Source: Panacagrimonas sp965216845 (GTDB taxonomy: Bacteria > Pseudomonadota > Gammaproteobacteria > Nevskiales > Nevskiaceae). Taken from it: a DNA stretch of 64,000 nucleotides. Below, piece after piece: positions 10,901 to 16,876 of this stretch (the stretch's first letter is position 1; each line of letters opens with the position of its first letter). Location: the NCBI GenBank assembly GCA_965216845.1, contig OZ244200.1, positions 992,001 through 1,056,000 on the forward strand, read 5' to 3'. The notes under the pieces are model-generated. The model saw nothing but the letters and a program-made list of their open reading frames with translations. It was not told the origin of the DNA and did not search any database. The position numbers and the translations under genes are program-made.

Positions 10901-11042
10901 TGGTGCGCGCCTGTTCCGGATCGGTGACGAACTCCAGATCCAGAACGCCGATGCCGCCGGCGCGAGCGCTGGCCAGGGCGATTCCCGGATGCGGCAGGTC
11001 CGCGCCGGTGATGCCAAAAATCTCAAACGATGTTGGGGACAA
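1977..11042 (-). CDS. Multidomain PUFA/secondary-lipid-type synthase: ER-ER-KS-AT-ACP4-KR-DH (3021 aa)
   Basis: A cytoplasmic iterative acyl-chain synthase. Domains in order: two nitropropane-dioxygenase/PfaD-like flavin domains, about 1-290 (motif GHEAGGWVGEDSS near 134) and about 310-620 (GRECGGHVGPLSS near 458); ketosynthase about 685-1120 (DAACGSSLAAIN, Cys873; EAHGTGTPVGD; GHTKAAAG); acyltransferase about 1240-1560 (GHSYGEY, Ser1344); four acyl-carrier domains, each with LGIDSIKRVE (Ser 1800, 1906, 2014, 2120); ketoreductase about 2220-2690 (TGGARGI near 2420); C-terminal hot-dog dehydratase with HPIDGKPVLP near 2750. Tandem ACPs with LGIDSIKR are the hallmark of PfaA-type PUFA synthases. 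The enoyl reductase is normally a separate protein, PfaD, so its N-terminal fusion and duplication are unusual. The start is TTG, with GGGAG seven bases upstream. The product is unknown; a modified or unsaturated long-chain lipid is the likeliest class. Confidence 0.93.
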   Translation of the reverse strand: MSPTSFEIFGITGADLPHPGIALASARAGGIGVLDLEFVTDPEQARTNFARLLRSAQGRIGLRITAGQASLARSLLISAGERSITVILTGASSEIGRIRNASGVHSHHFCCAEIRSASDLEQIQSHCDALVVRGHEAGGWVGEDSSFILLQKLSGQVHKPLYVQGGAAVRGAAACRLAGAAGLVLDDAMLLMAESPLSVTLQQELARLNGAECRLFGEFHGAPCRAYARPGAQVLTDAENDSRALEGGQSTPLEWAERMHGRIGWQSSDQQLLPIGQSIGLAATYRDQYGNVGKLIQAVKRQSLRQMDLAAQSRFIDEGGALADSHRTRFPIAQGPMTRVSDHAGFAGEVAKAGGLPFLALALMRGPQVAKLLAETRVSIGDRPWGVGMLGFVPQTLRDEQCAEIWKCPPPFALIAGGRPDQAAEFEKRGITTYIHAPAPALLKMYLQQGARRFVFEGRECGGHVGPLSSFVLWEHMVETLLEQVPANKSKSIHVLFAGGIHDALSCAMLAALTAPLTARGMKVGVLMGTAYLFTREIVSSGAVVEGFQQEAMRCQHTVNLESGPGHASRCADTQFARDFYQTRRRLIREGKSSEEIRETLEDLNLGRLRVASKGVLRDDTGLMVDVHRDKQLSDGMYMLGQVATLRHSAMSVEALHSEVSRGAQALLETRVNQRMQRAQAAKPSDIAIVGIGVTLPKANDGDDYWEMILKKISAIREAPKDRWDADLYYDADPKAKDKIYSKWGGFLDEIAFDPTRFGIPPKSMKSIDPLQLLTLETAVKTLADAGYADGHFDRENTSVILGAGGGAGDLGVQYSMRSELPRFVANPTPDVWERLPEWTEESFAGTLLNVAAGRVANRLDLGGVNFTVDAACGSSLAAINIGVQELESGRSAMVLAGGFDTTQSVFAFTAFAKTQALSAKGEPRTFDQSADGIAISEGVAMVALKRLADAERDGDRIYGVIKATAGSSDGRALGLTAPRSEGQVRALHRAYDKAGFPAASLSLVEAHGTGTPVGDRTETQTIARALNDGGARPSSVSVGSVKTLLGHTKAAAGVAGLIKVTLALYHRVLPGHHGVSKPIETVADANSPVYLLKDARPWIAHPDHPRRGAASAFGFGGTNFHAVVEEYRKPASVPGASGSNRWPYELFLFRAKDDNALAQDLEKLVPHLQAASRIQTSALAAMLARAAEMNRGLPVCLAIVAGDRKGLAADLAATIAHLRGGNRPLPAHVRLNRNTPETSPQVAFLFPGQGAQYVNMGREAAIYLSEVREALEFADGVLRNEFPDQLSSLMYPPAAFDIPSEKAQLAALTDTRIAQPAIGSMSLGYLRFTERLGISAQATAGHSYGEYTALMAAGVIDAADFLRLSAVRGRAMADASKSTVPGAMAAVHGRRERVNALARALPGLRVANHNAPEQTVISGPREAVEAAARTLTEEGLRTTLLPVSGAFHTELVAPAKAPLSKAIHATRFRAPRAAVYSNTTASLYPNDPAAMQRQLDDHMLSGVEFVTEIETMYAAGARVFLELGPKGTCANLTRQTLSGRNATAISLDAGGGGLRGLLIGVSELLAAGVQLDVMALFADRQIPRITASELPVLGQPPEYPAHMWMVSGGCARPVNDPVLRTGAKPALTRATAEAARKAFDARLRAKPPAPSPTVDPLPAKGEPPQAPTMPAAASSAMGQDALIAYQQTMRQFLSLQERVIQQYMQGDRSAPAPAVPNVAAMPAVDSSPQVVTPAQAMTAPTAAVPVPKPATPTPARPASTASAVDAKQLLLDIVAERTGYPAQMLELDAPLEADLGIDSIKRVEILGALRNAMPDTVAEQMQAQMEQLTRAETLNAILALLPAPAQTSTPAPAQVSAEPPAASEAVAVAVDWKAELLKIVADRTGYPEEMLSVDADLEADLGIDSIKRVEIVGALRESVPEAAANKIADITENLTRASTLAAMIQQLPDIAQASPAATIPSPQAAPAPAAQPKPATRLPLDVLLRDIVAERTGYPQEMLATDADLEADLGIDSIKRVEILGALRQALPDDLSARVQARMESLSKARSLDALVAELNLVSGGIDDAQAPPDAPAPSAPADGIPAQDLESMVLELVSERTGYPTEMLDLNADLEADLGIDSIKRVEIIGGLREVLPEAQSEAAAQHMEQLSKAKSLSLLIQALAALGHGDSDQAAPLPDAARAAAEEEAQAGAAVEASDGIPRFVIKTTAAPLSQPRASVRGAALLLGRNPSTSKALAEQLELRGLQPVISDALDAPQLESIINQARTAHGGISAIAYLHGMDDAPASDLEQWRGSYQKTLMGLLAVLQSCGQDLAKVRLVAASRLGGTFGRDAVGQGAVSAGGLNGMLNCLRAEYSACVARAVDFADQSEAEIARLLADELLTDDPHPEAGYIGTERYGAITSAQTLNPNRFTAQAMPADDWVMLVTGGARGITAEIVLKMLRSEMNVLLLGRSPEPGAEDSETAVHPDAASLKRAILAAKIERGEKPRPVDMDHEVNRILVQREMRSNLARMRATGAKVQYLACDVRDANELGAAIDGLYAKHGRIDAVLHGAGVIEDKLIAEKQPDSFERVLGTKLDPAYVLAEKLRADSLKLLALFTSVAGRYGNRGQVDYAAANETLTRVAWDLHRRMPQARVMSVNWGPWDAGMASDEVKKALRARGMVPIPVAAGCQFFLDEIAYGPRNDVEIVAGQGPWADMAHEPIPANAAQTDSDHPLISDALRIGPGGAVSFSHQLTLSADPYLFDHPIDGKPVLPLSVAIEYVAEFVSSAWPGWQISQIREFRALRRFEVDAQNGAELLIRARAATHSEPGTQAVTVELMDAADKTHPVFRATTVLTADGAVATRPARLPLIQAGHALDGESIYSRFVARGPCFRGIGAIKAIDENGLEARIFASEPRKFLGAGAADRHWILDPMVLDSITQINFLWGQLHRGKGTVTRRIGQILRLDQTPLRGELRLVHQVRAGETDAVLRFDTEVFDADGNMRLAVLDGESMVSEALNRLAPSSPQFVASTLKRGQPS

Positions 11043-11098
11043 TGTTCAACTCCCTGTTCAAGCCGCGCCACTCTCCGGGTGCGCGGCGGCTTTTCCGG

Positions 11099-11917
11099 CT
11101 ATTTTTTTGCGCCCTCCAGAAAGGGCACCTCCAGAACTTTTTCATGCACGATGGGGCCATGGCCGAAATACTGGTTCTCGCCAAAGCATTCGCCGTGGTC
11201 CGCGGTGATGATGAAATGCGTGTCCACCGGCGACTTTTCGATCAGGGCGCCGAGCACCCCGTCCACGTACTCCACCGTCTTGACCTGCTGCTGATGCAGC
11301 ATGCGCATCTGTGATTCATCGAAGAATCGGTCATTGGTGGATTGCCCCATCTCATCGTCCATGCGCTTGAATACGCCGTGAACGCCGGAAATGTGCGGCA
11401 GCGAATCCGGCTTGAGCATGTAGGGGTAATGGGTCTCGCCCAGATTCAGGAAATAGAACTGCGGCTCGTCCTCATCGAACTCGACTTCCTCCACCATGCC
11501 GGCGAAGTCGTTGTGATCCGACATCAGCTGGTAGTCGTCAAAGTGTCGGTTGAGGTGGCAGGTGGGGTTCAGTACTGGCAGGGATACGCGCCCGCAAGTG
11601 CGGTAGCCGTGATCCTGCAACACCTTGGGCAGGGATAGTTGTGGCACGAAACTCTTGAAGCTCAGCCCCTGAATGCCCAGCCGGTCCACCCATTTGACGA
11701 AGTCCTGCTTGTAAACTTCGGACGCGAACACCCCCTGCGGACTGGTGTGCGGAATCATCCCCATCAGATAGGTGTAGTGCGAAGGGGAGGTCCAGGAGGC
11801 AAAGGCATAGCGGCGCTCACCGGCGCCGATGCGGTCCATGTTCGGGGTTTTCGCCATGGCGTAGCTGTCGAATCGGCAGCTATCCATGACAATGAAGATC
11901 AGGTTCTTGGCAGGCAT
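11099..11917 (-). CDS. Alkaline-phosphatase-superfamily (sulfatase-fold) hydrolase or phosphotransferase
   Basis: 272 residues with no signal peptide or membrane segment, so probably cytoplasmic. It has the sulfatase-family metal motif FIVMDSCRFDSY (Asp12), a nucleophile region SWTSPSHYTY (residues 41-50), and the C-terminal metal motif TADHGECFGEN. In true sulfatases the nucleophile motif is C/S-x-P-x-R. Here it reads T-S-P-S-H: Thr43 replaces the formylglycine-forming Cys/Ser and the Arg is absent. A Thr nucleophile is typical of phosphoethanolamine transferases and LtaS, so I infer phospho-ester or headgroup chemistry rather than sulfate hydrolysis. It lies 56 nt upstream of the megasynthase and is the first gene of the apparent operon, which suggests it handles the lipid product or a precursor. 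Substrate unknown. Confidence 0.8.
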   Translation of the reverse strand: MPAKNLIFIVMDSCRFDSYAMAKTPNMDRIGAGERRYAFASWTSPSHYTYLMGMIPHTSPQGVFASEVYKQDFVKWVDRLGIQGLSFKSFVPQLSLPKVLQDHGYRTCGRVSLPVLNPTCHLNRHFDDYQLMSDHNDFAGMVEEVEFDEDEPQFYFLNLGETHYPYMLKPDSLPHISGVHGVFKRMDDEMGQSTNDRFFDESQMRMLHQQQVKTVEYVDGVLGALIEKSPVDTHFIITADHGECFGENQYFGHGPIVHEKVLEVPFLEGAKK

Positions 11918-12376
11918 CGTTGGCAGGCGCTTGGAAACATACGATTTATGTGGAAAGAGTATGGCATTGAATGGCCAATATGCCGCTCAAGACCAAAACG
12001 CGCTCAACCATCGGCTGGAAGAGCGCGCAATTTCCCGTATGTGTGAGCGTAACTTACATCCCATATTTCATCCAGCCGCTTATTTCGTCGAAAAGCACGT
12101 GCCGTAGCGGCGCGCGGTATGTGATTGCCAATCGTTGGCGCTGTTGGCTTGAAAGCTGGCTCGTGTTTCAGGTTGCGGTCGGCGCCGGTTCAAGCACGGT
12201 CAAATCCTGACACGAATCTGGCCGCTGTCGTGACCCTGTCATCGGCCATCTGGCGCCGCTGATCAGCTTCGACCAGGAGCGGCGGTGCGCTCGGCAAAGC
12301 GCGACATTGTAAAATCTGCGCGCCCGATGTCATTGGCGCGGCAGTGCCGCAGGCCGGGCGCGATGATCAGCCACAT
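11918..12376. other. Intergenic region between lipid operon and tRNA-Thr
   Basis: About 460 bp with no convincing coding sequence. It must hold the promoter of the minus-strand lipid operon and that of the plus-strand tRNA. TAAAAT at 12310-12315, followed by a GC-rich CTGCGCGCCC, looks like a tRNA-type -10 element with a stringent discriminator, but I see no good -35. The AT-richer stretch 11935-12090 is the likely operon promoter region; no box can be assigned with confidence. Confidence 0.4.
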
Positions 12377-12452
<76 letters not shown>

Positions 12453-12488
12453 CGACCTGTATCGGCGGGGACGGGCGCGCAAATCAAA

Positions 12489-12514
12489 AAAGCGGCGAGT
12501 CGCCCCGCCGCTTT
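12489..12514 (-). terminator. Intrinsic terminator of the DUF1329 gene (possibly bidirectional)
   Basis: AAAGCGGCG (12489-12497) pairs perfectly with CGCCGCTTT (12506-12514) across an 8-nt loop. Read on the minus strand the stem is followed by a T-run (CGCCGCTTTTTTGATTT), which is a classic rho-independent terminator 20 nt beyond the DUF1329 stop. In the plus direction it follows the tRNA by 36 nt and may also end that transcript, with a weaker U-tract. Confidence 0.8.
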
Positions 12515-12533
12515 GATAAAACATAAAATAACG

Positions 12534-13952
12534 CTACTTTCTTCGAGCTTTTTTGCGCAGCGAGGCCGGCTTGAATTCACTGTCCGCGTAGCTGATCTTG
12601 AAGTCGGAGATTTTGTCTTCGTTGGTCAGCGCGGTGACGAAGTAGCGCGTGCTCTGCAGGTCGTAGATGATTTCCGGCGAGCCGGTGACGGTGGGTACGA
12701 ACGGTGCGGTGATCAGGTGCGCTTCCTGCACTTTCCACAGCTGTCCGCGACCGTCATAGCAATCCACGGCGGCAATCGACCAGCTGTCTTCATCGACATA
12801 GAACACGCGCTTGGCAAAGTTGTGGCGGGTGCCTTCACGCACGGTGGCCTCCACCACCCAGACGCGGTGCAGCTCGTAGCGCGTTTCGTCCTGCTTGACG
12901 TGAAACGGCGTGAGCAAATCCTTGTACTTCACCAGCGGTGAATTGATCTGATAGGCGTTGTACGGGATGTACATCTGCTTGCGCCCGATCAGCTTCCAGT
13001 TGTAACGATCCAGCGAGCCATTGAAGACGTCGATCTGATCGAAGTACTGCTCGTTGTCGGTGCCGACGGCGGGGTTGTCGTAGCCCACGTCCGGCGCGCG
13101 ATTGGTGCGCTTCTGGCCCGGTGAATAAATCCAGGCGGCGCGACCCGAGCCGGCGTCCGGGCCGATCAGTTCGTGCGCCAGGGTCAGCTGTCCGGCCACG
13201 CGCGAGGGTGAGATGGTTTCCGACAGGTACATCAGCAGGTATTTGTTGTCGGCCGCCGGCGGGTCGGTGAAGTTGGCGTACTTGAACTTGACGTCCTCGG
13301 TCAGCTTGGTGATCTGGTAGCTGCCGTCGGGTTTGACGATGGCCTGATTGTTGTAGCGTCGCACGGCGTTGCCGCGATATTTCATGCGGTGATTCCAGAT
13401 CACCTCGGCCCCATTGCCGGGAATCGGGAATGGAAAACCGATTTCCGCCCCTTCGACCAAGTCGGTGCCGGTCAGCGTTGCGGTGGTGGCGTTGTTGATG
13501 GTTGCCTGTTCCACTTCCTTGGGGAAGTAGCCGGTGCGAACGCTCTGGTAAAGCGGCATCTTGTAGCTGGGGTACTTGTTCAGCAGCGCCTTGTGACCTT
13601 CGGTCAGCTTGTCGGCGTACTCGGCCATGTTGGCCTTGGTGACGGTGGCGTAAGGTTCCAGATACTCCGGCTTGATCGCTTTTCTGAACTCGGCTTCCAG
13701 CTTGGCCACGTCGCTCTTGCGCAACTGTTCCAGAAATTCCGGCGTCCAGGTTTTCATGTCTTCCGGGAAGTTGGCCTCGCCGGTGTGTTCGGGGATGCTG
13801 CCATCGGCGTTGGCGGCCTTGACCGCACCGATCGGGGTCAGTTCCTTGCCGAGTTTGGCGGCCTCTTCGGCACTGACCTTGGCCCAGGACAGGGCTGGCG
13901 TCATCGCAATTGCGACGGCGATCATGCTGTGGGGTATGCGCATTCGCCTCAT
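12534..13952 (-). CDS. DUF1329 domain exported protein
   Basis: 472 residues with an N-terminal signal peptide (about 1-24, cleavage after ALSWA), so periplasmic or outer-membrane associated. The rest matches DUF1329 (PF07044) in length and pattern: repeated motifs such as GAEIGFPFPIPGNGAEVIWN, RAPDVGYDNPAVG and RNFAKRVFYVDEDSW-like segments. The family is LolA/LolB-like in fold and is common in gammaproteobacteria that use hydrophobic substrates; its biochemical role is not established. AGGAG lies about 10 nt upstream of the ATG. A strong terminator follows, so it is probably monocistronic, perhaps controlled by the adjacent AraC-type regulator. Confidence 0.88.
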   Translation of the reverse strand: MRRMRIPHSMIAVAIAMTPALSWAKVSAEEAAKLGKELTPIGAVKAANADGSIPEHTGEANFPEDMKTWTPEFLEQLRKSDVAKLEAEFRKAIKPEYLEPYATVTKANMAEYADKLTEGHKALLNKYPSYKMPLYQSVRTGYFPKEVEQATINNATTATLTGTDLVEGAEIGFPFPIPGNGAEVIWNHRMKYRGNAVRRYNNQAIVKPDGSYQITKLTEDVKFKYANFTDPPAADNKYLLMYLSETISPSRVAGQLTLAHELIGPDAGSGRAAWIYSPGQKRTNRAPDVGYDNPAVGTDNEQYFDQIDVFNGSLDRYNWKLIGRKQMYIPYNAYQINSPLVKYKDLLTPFHVKQDETRYELHRVWVVEATVREGTRHNFAKRVFYVDEDSWSIAAVDCYDGRGQLWKVQEAHLITAPFVPTVTGSPEIIYDLQSTRYFVTALTNEDKISDFKISYADSEFKPASLRKKARRK

Positions 13953-14071
13953 CTGTGTCTCCTCTTGGGGGCCGTTGCCGGCATCGGGGCGGAAAGTGCC
14001 CGGCCCGGAATCCTAATGCGCCGCGCTGCTTTGCAGGGTGGCTGTGAAGGTGAGGGGTCGTGTCACTGCCG

Positions 14072-15106
14072 TCAACCGCGTGCTGATTCGGCGTCGCTGC
14101 CAGCCAGGCGTTTGCGCTTGGAATCGCGGTATTGCACCGGCGTCATGCCCGACCAGCGTTTGAAGGCGCGATAAAAGGTGCTGGGTTCGGAGAACCCGGT
14201 GAGATAAACGATGTTGTCCACCGGCTCCTCGGTTCGCGCCAGCAGACGACGCGCCAGCGAATAACGAAAATCCGCCAGTAGCTGGCTGAAGCTGGTGCCG
14301 GATCGGGACAGCTCGAAACGCAGGCGGCGCGGGGCGATGTTCAGCTCCCTGGAAACCTCCTCCAGGTCACAGCGCTCCAGTTCCAGCCGTTGCGCGAATA
14401 CGGCGCGAATGCGTTCGATCAAATCTTCCCGTTTCAGCGAGTTCAGACTTTTCTCGGCGTGCTCTTCGTGCAGTTGCAGCAAGTCCGGATTCCAGCGCGG
14501 CGAGCGGTAGCTCAGAATGCCGGGGTCAAACCAGATGCGGCTTTGCTGGTACTCGAAGCTCACCGGGCAGCCAAAGATGTCCTCGAATTCCTGCAAGGGA
14601 CCGCGTCGGCTGCAACACAGCTCCACCCGCAACGGTTGTGTTTTGGACTCGGTTACCGATTGCGCAAACCGAATGATCTGGTAGGCGGTGAGAATTTCGG
14701 TGTGTCGCAGCTGCGGCGCTTCCATGGAAGTGCCCCTGACCGCAACGCGCACGCCTTCATCATCTTGTTCCAGCCGCATGCTCAAAGCGTCGCTCACCAG
14801 GCGCCGATACTTGAAGGTGCGTTGCAGGCCGTCGCCAAACGTAGGGCTGGAAAACATCAGGTACTCCATCACCTGACCGCGAAATACCGGCGCATGCGGG
14901 CACAGGTGCAATCCCACTTCCGGGTCATGCGTGACCGCCTCCACTGTTTCCCAGAAAAACGCCTGCAGCTGGTGCGGCGTGCGCATTTCGCGCAGCGGCA
15001 GGGCTTCGGCGTTGTATCCCAGCCGCGAATAGATGGCCTCCACGTCCAGGCCGGCCTTGACCATGGCTTCGTGGACGATTTGCAGGAGTTGTCCGGAGTC
15101 GCGCAT
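14072..15106 (-). CDS. AraC-family transcriptional regulator with arabinose-binding-like N-domain
   Basis: 344 residues. The N-terminal about 200 residues match the Arabinose_bd (PF12625) sensor domain seen in OruR/ArgR-like AraC regulators. Residues about 235-335 form the double helix-turn-helix, with SFSQLLADFRYSLARRLLA followed by TGFSEPSTFYRAFKRWSGMTP, the typical second HTH. It probably binds DNA as a ligand-responsive activator. It is in the same orientation as, and about 120 nt upstream of, the DUF1329 gene. Such pairs often accompany lipid or alkane uptake; the ligand is not inferable from sequence. Confidence 0.92.
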   Translation of the reverse strand: MRDSGQLLQIVHEAMVKAGLDVEAIYSRLGYNAEALPLREMRTPHQLQAFFWETVEAVTHDPEVGLHLCPHAPVFRGQVMEYLMFSSPTFGDGLQRTFKYRRLVSDALSMRLEQDDEGVRVAVRGTSMEAPQLRHTEILTAYQIIRFAQSVTESKTQPLRVELCCSRRGPLQEFEDIFGCPVSFEYQQSRIWFDPGILSYRSPRWNPDLLQLHEEHAEKSLNSLKREDLIERIRAVFAQRLELERCDLEEVSRELNIAPRRLRFELSRSGTSFSQLLADFRYSLARRLLARTEEPVDNIVYLTGFSEPSTFYRAFKRWSGMTPVQYRDSKRKRLAGSDAESARG

Positions 15107-15383
15107 AAGTATTGTTTGGCCTCTTGTTCGGGCGGCGACGCCGTGCCATTTTGCCCGAAAAGTGCGAGCAATAGGCCCTGACGCCGCACCGGCGCGGCGG
15201 GGGTGTCAATCTTGGTGATGGGGCGTAAAGTACCATCGGACGATGTCACCAACGATGTTGCCCATTCCGCGCCTGGCATGAGCCGGCCAGGGGCGGTTCC
15301 AATCAACAAGCGCTGGCCGGTGTCGGTGGCTCGCCGTTCGCCATCAACCCCGGCCGACAAGCGCGCCAACCCGGAAGCGCAAG

Positions 15384-15806
15384 GTGAACCAACAAACCGC
15401 TGCTGATGGTCCGGACGCAACCGCTGCGGCGTCCAGGCAATGGCGCGAGCTGGTTTCGAGTCTGTTCGATTTCCAGATGCGTGAGGTCGTTACCACCCAG
15501 ATGCTGCCGTTGATTTATCAGGCGGCGGTTTACGCCATCGGCGCGGCGGTGGTATTGGCAATCGTGACGGCCTTTATCGACTCAGTGTGGATGGGGCTGG
15601 CCTGGTTGCTGTTCGGCCCGGTGTTGTTTCTCGCCATGGTGGTTGTGGTGCGCGTGTTTCTGGAGTTCGTGCTGGCTGTGTTTCGCATACTGATCTATAT
15701 CGAAATTCTGGACCGTCGCACTTCCAGCATCCAGGAACACACCGGGGAAGTGGTGCAGGATCTGCCGCGCATCCAGTTCTGGAAGAGTTTTCGACGAAAG
15801 GATTAG
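15384..15806 (+). CDS. DUF4282 membrane protein
   Basis: 140 residues starting at GTG, with GGAAG a few bases upstream. After a short hydrophilic N-terminus it has a segment LFDFQMREVVTTQMLPLIYQ followed by two long hydrophobic helices (about 45-70 and 75-105), then FRILIYIEILDRR. This fits DUF4282 (PF14110), small two-helix inner-membrane proteins of unknown function. It is the first gene of a four-gene plus-strand operon, with only 37 nt to the next gene, so it likely anchors whatever complex the downstream genes encode. The function is not known. Confidence 0.75.
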   Translation: MNQQTAADGPDATAAASRQWRELVSSLFDFQMREVVTTQMLPLIYQAAVYAIGAAVVLAIVTAFIDSVWMGLAWLLFGPVLFLAMVVVVRVFLEFVLAVFRILIYIEILDRRTSSIQEHTGEVVQDLPRIQFWKSFRRKD

Positions 15807-15843
15807 GCTTGACCTGCAACCCGGCCCCAACCAGAGTCAGAAC

Positions 15844-16638
15844 ATGAGCCAAGCCGAGGAGAATCAACGGGTATCGGACGTCGAGCAGGACGCCGCCGAG
15901 CGGTCATCGTCGCTCCTGGGTTCGGTGAGATCCGGTGTTTGGAAGCTGGCCACCACGGCGCCACGCACGGCGTTGAAGATGGCGCGCAAGGGCGCAGAAC
16001 ATGCCGAGCGTGTGGCATTGCGCAACCTGCGTGAGCGGATGGATGCGCTGGACGACACGGCCTTTGACCGTCGGCCGCGGCAGCAGCATCAGCCGGCTTT
16101 CGACCGCCGTCCTGCGTCGCTGCACGACGCGCGCGGGCGCCAGGAGCATCCGCAGCAGATCATGGCGCAACTTCTGGAGGTTGCCGACGATCAGAGCCAG
16201 GCCGATGCGCAGAATCGGCTGGCCTTGCGGATCGTGCGTCAGCTGGTGCCGGATGAGGTGCGCATTCTGGCGGCCTTGTCCGACGGCCACCACTCCACGC
16301 TGCTGCATCTGGGCGCCGGCAAACGGGTTGGGCCCATTATCCAGCGCTGGGTGGAGAACATGAGCTCGGTGGGTCGCGAGTCGGGGGTCAGCTTGCCGGA
16401 TCAGACGCAGGAATACGTGACGAATCTGCGCGCGCTCGGCTTGCTCGAAAGTGGCGAAGAAGACAAGAGCATGGATATGAAATACCAGTTGATGGAAGCC
16501 GATCCGCGCATTCGGCAGTCGAGCCTGGAGATCGAAAAGCTCGGATTGCGGCCACGCCTGGTGCGCCGAACGCTGCGCATGAGCGCCTATGGCAAGCAGT
16601 TCTGGGCGAGTTGTCAGCCCGATGCGCACGATGAGTAG
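15844..16638 (+). CDS. Abi-alpha / DUF4393-like protein
   Basis: 264 residues, soluble, with a charged low-complexity region (about 75-105, rich in R, P, Q and H). The central part, VPDEVRILAALSDG (about 136-150), followed by a Leu-rich segment and TNLRALGLLE, resembles the Abi-alpha/DUF4393 (PF14337) family. That family is named after proteins found near abortive-infection genes. The C-terminal SAYGKQFWASC also fits the family pattern. It is sandwiched between a DUF4282 membrane protein and two uncharacterised genes (spacings 37 and 6 nt). A defence role is only a family-name suggestion; membrane-associated housekeeping is equally possible. Confidence 0.65.
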   Translation: MSQAEENQRVSDVEQDAAERSSSLLGSVRSGVWKLATTAPRTALKMARKGAEHAERVALRNLRERMDALDDTAFDRRPRQQHQPAFDRRPASLHDARGRQEHPQQIMAQLLEVADDQSQADAQNRLALRIVRQLVPDEVRILAALSDGHHSTLLHLGAGKRVGPIIQRWVENMSSVGRESGVSLPDQTQEYVTNLRALGLLESGEEDKSMDMKYQLMEADPRIRQSSLEIEKLGLRPRLVRRTLRMSAYGKQFWASCQPDAHDE

Positions 16639-16644
16639 CCGCAT

Positions 16645-16875
16645 TTGAGAGTTGATCCGATGGTCGGCATCTTTCGGGCCTTGTCGGAGCAGCCCGGCGC
16701 TTGCCCGCCACCCTCGTTTTCCGAGCTGGACGAAGCCGACCTGGAAACCTTGAGGCAATCATTGCGCGCGGCGGCGCAGATGCAAAGCGCGGAACTGGAT
16801 GAAGCCCTGACCAAGGCCCTGGATCATGTGCCGGCGCTGATGCGACGTCCGCTGCGAAAGATTCTGGGGCTTTGA
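16645..16875 (+). CDS. Small hypothetical protein
   Basis: 76 codons from TTG (16645), or 71 from the more conventional ATG at 16660 (MVGIFRALSEQ). It is soluble, acidic in the middle and helical, and ends MRRPLRKILGL. I recognise no family. It lies 6 nt after the Abi-alpha-like gene and 1 nt before the next start, so it is translated as part of the operon. The tight spacing is the main evidence that it is real. Confidence 0.6.
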   Translation: MRVDPMVGIFRALSEQPGACPPPSFSELDEADLETLRQSLRAAAQMQSAELDEALTKALDHVPALMRRPLRKILGL

Positions 16876-16876
16876 T

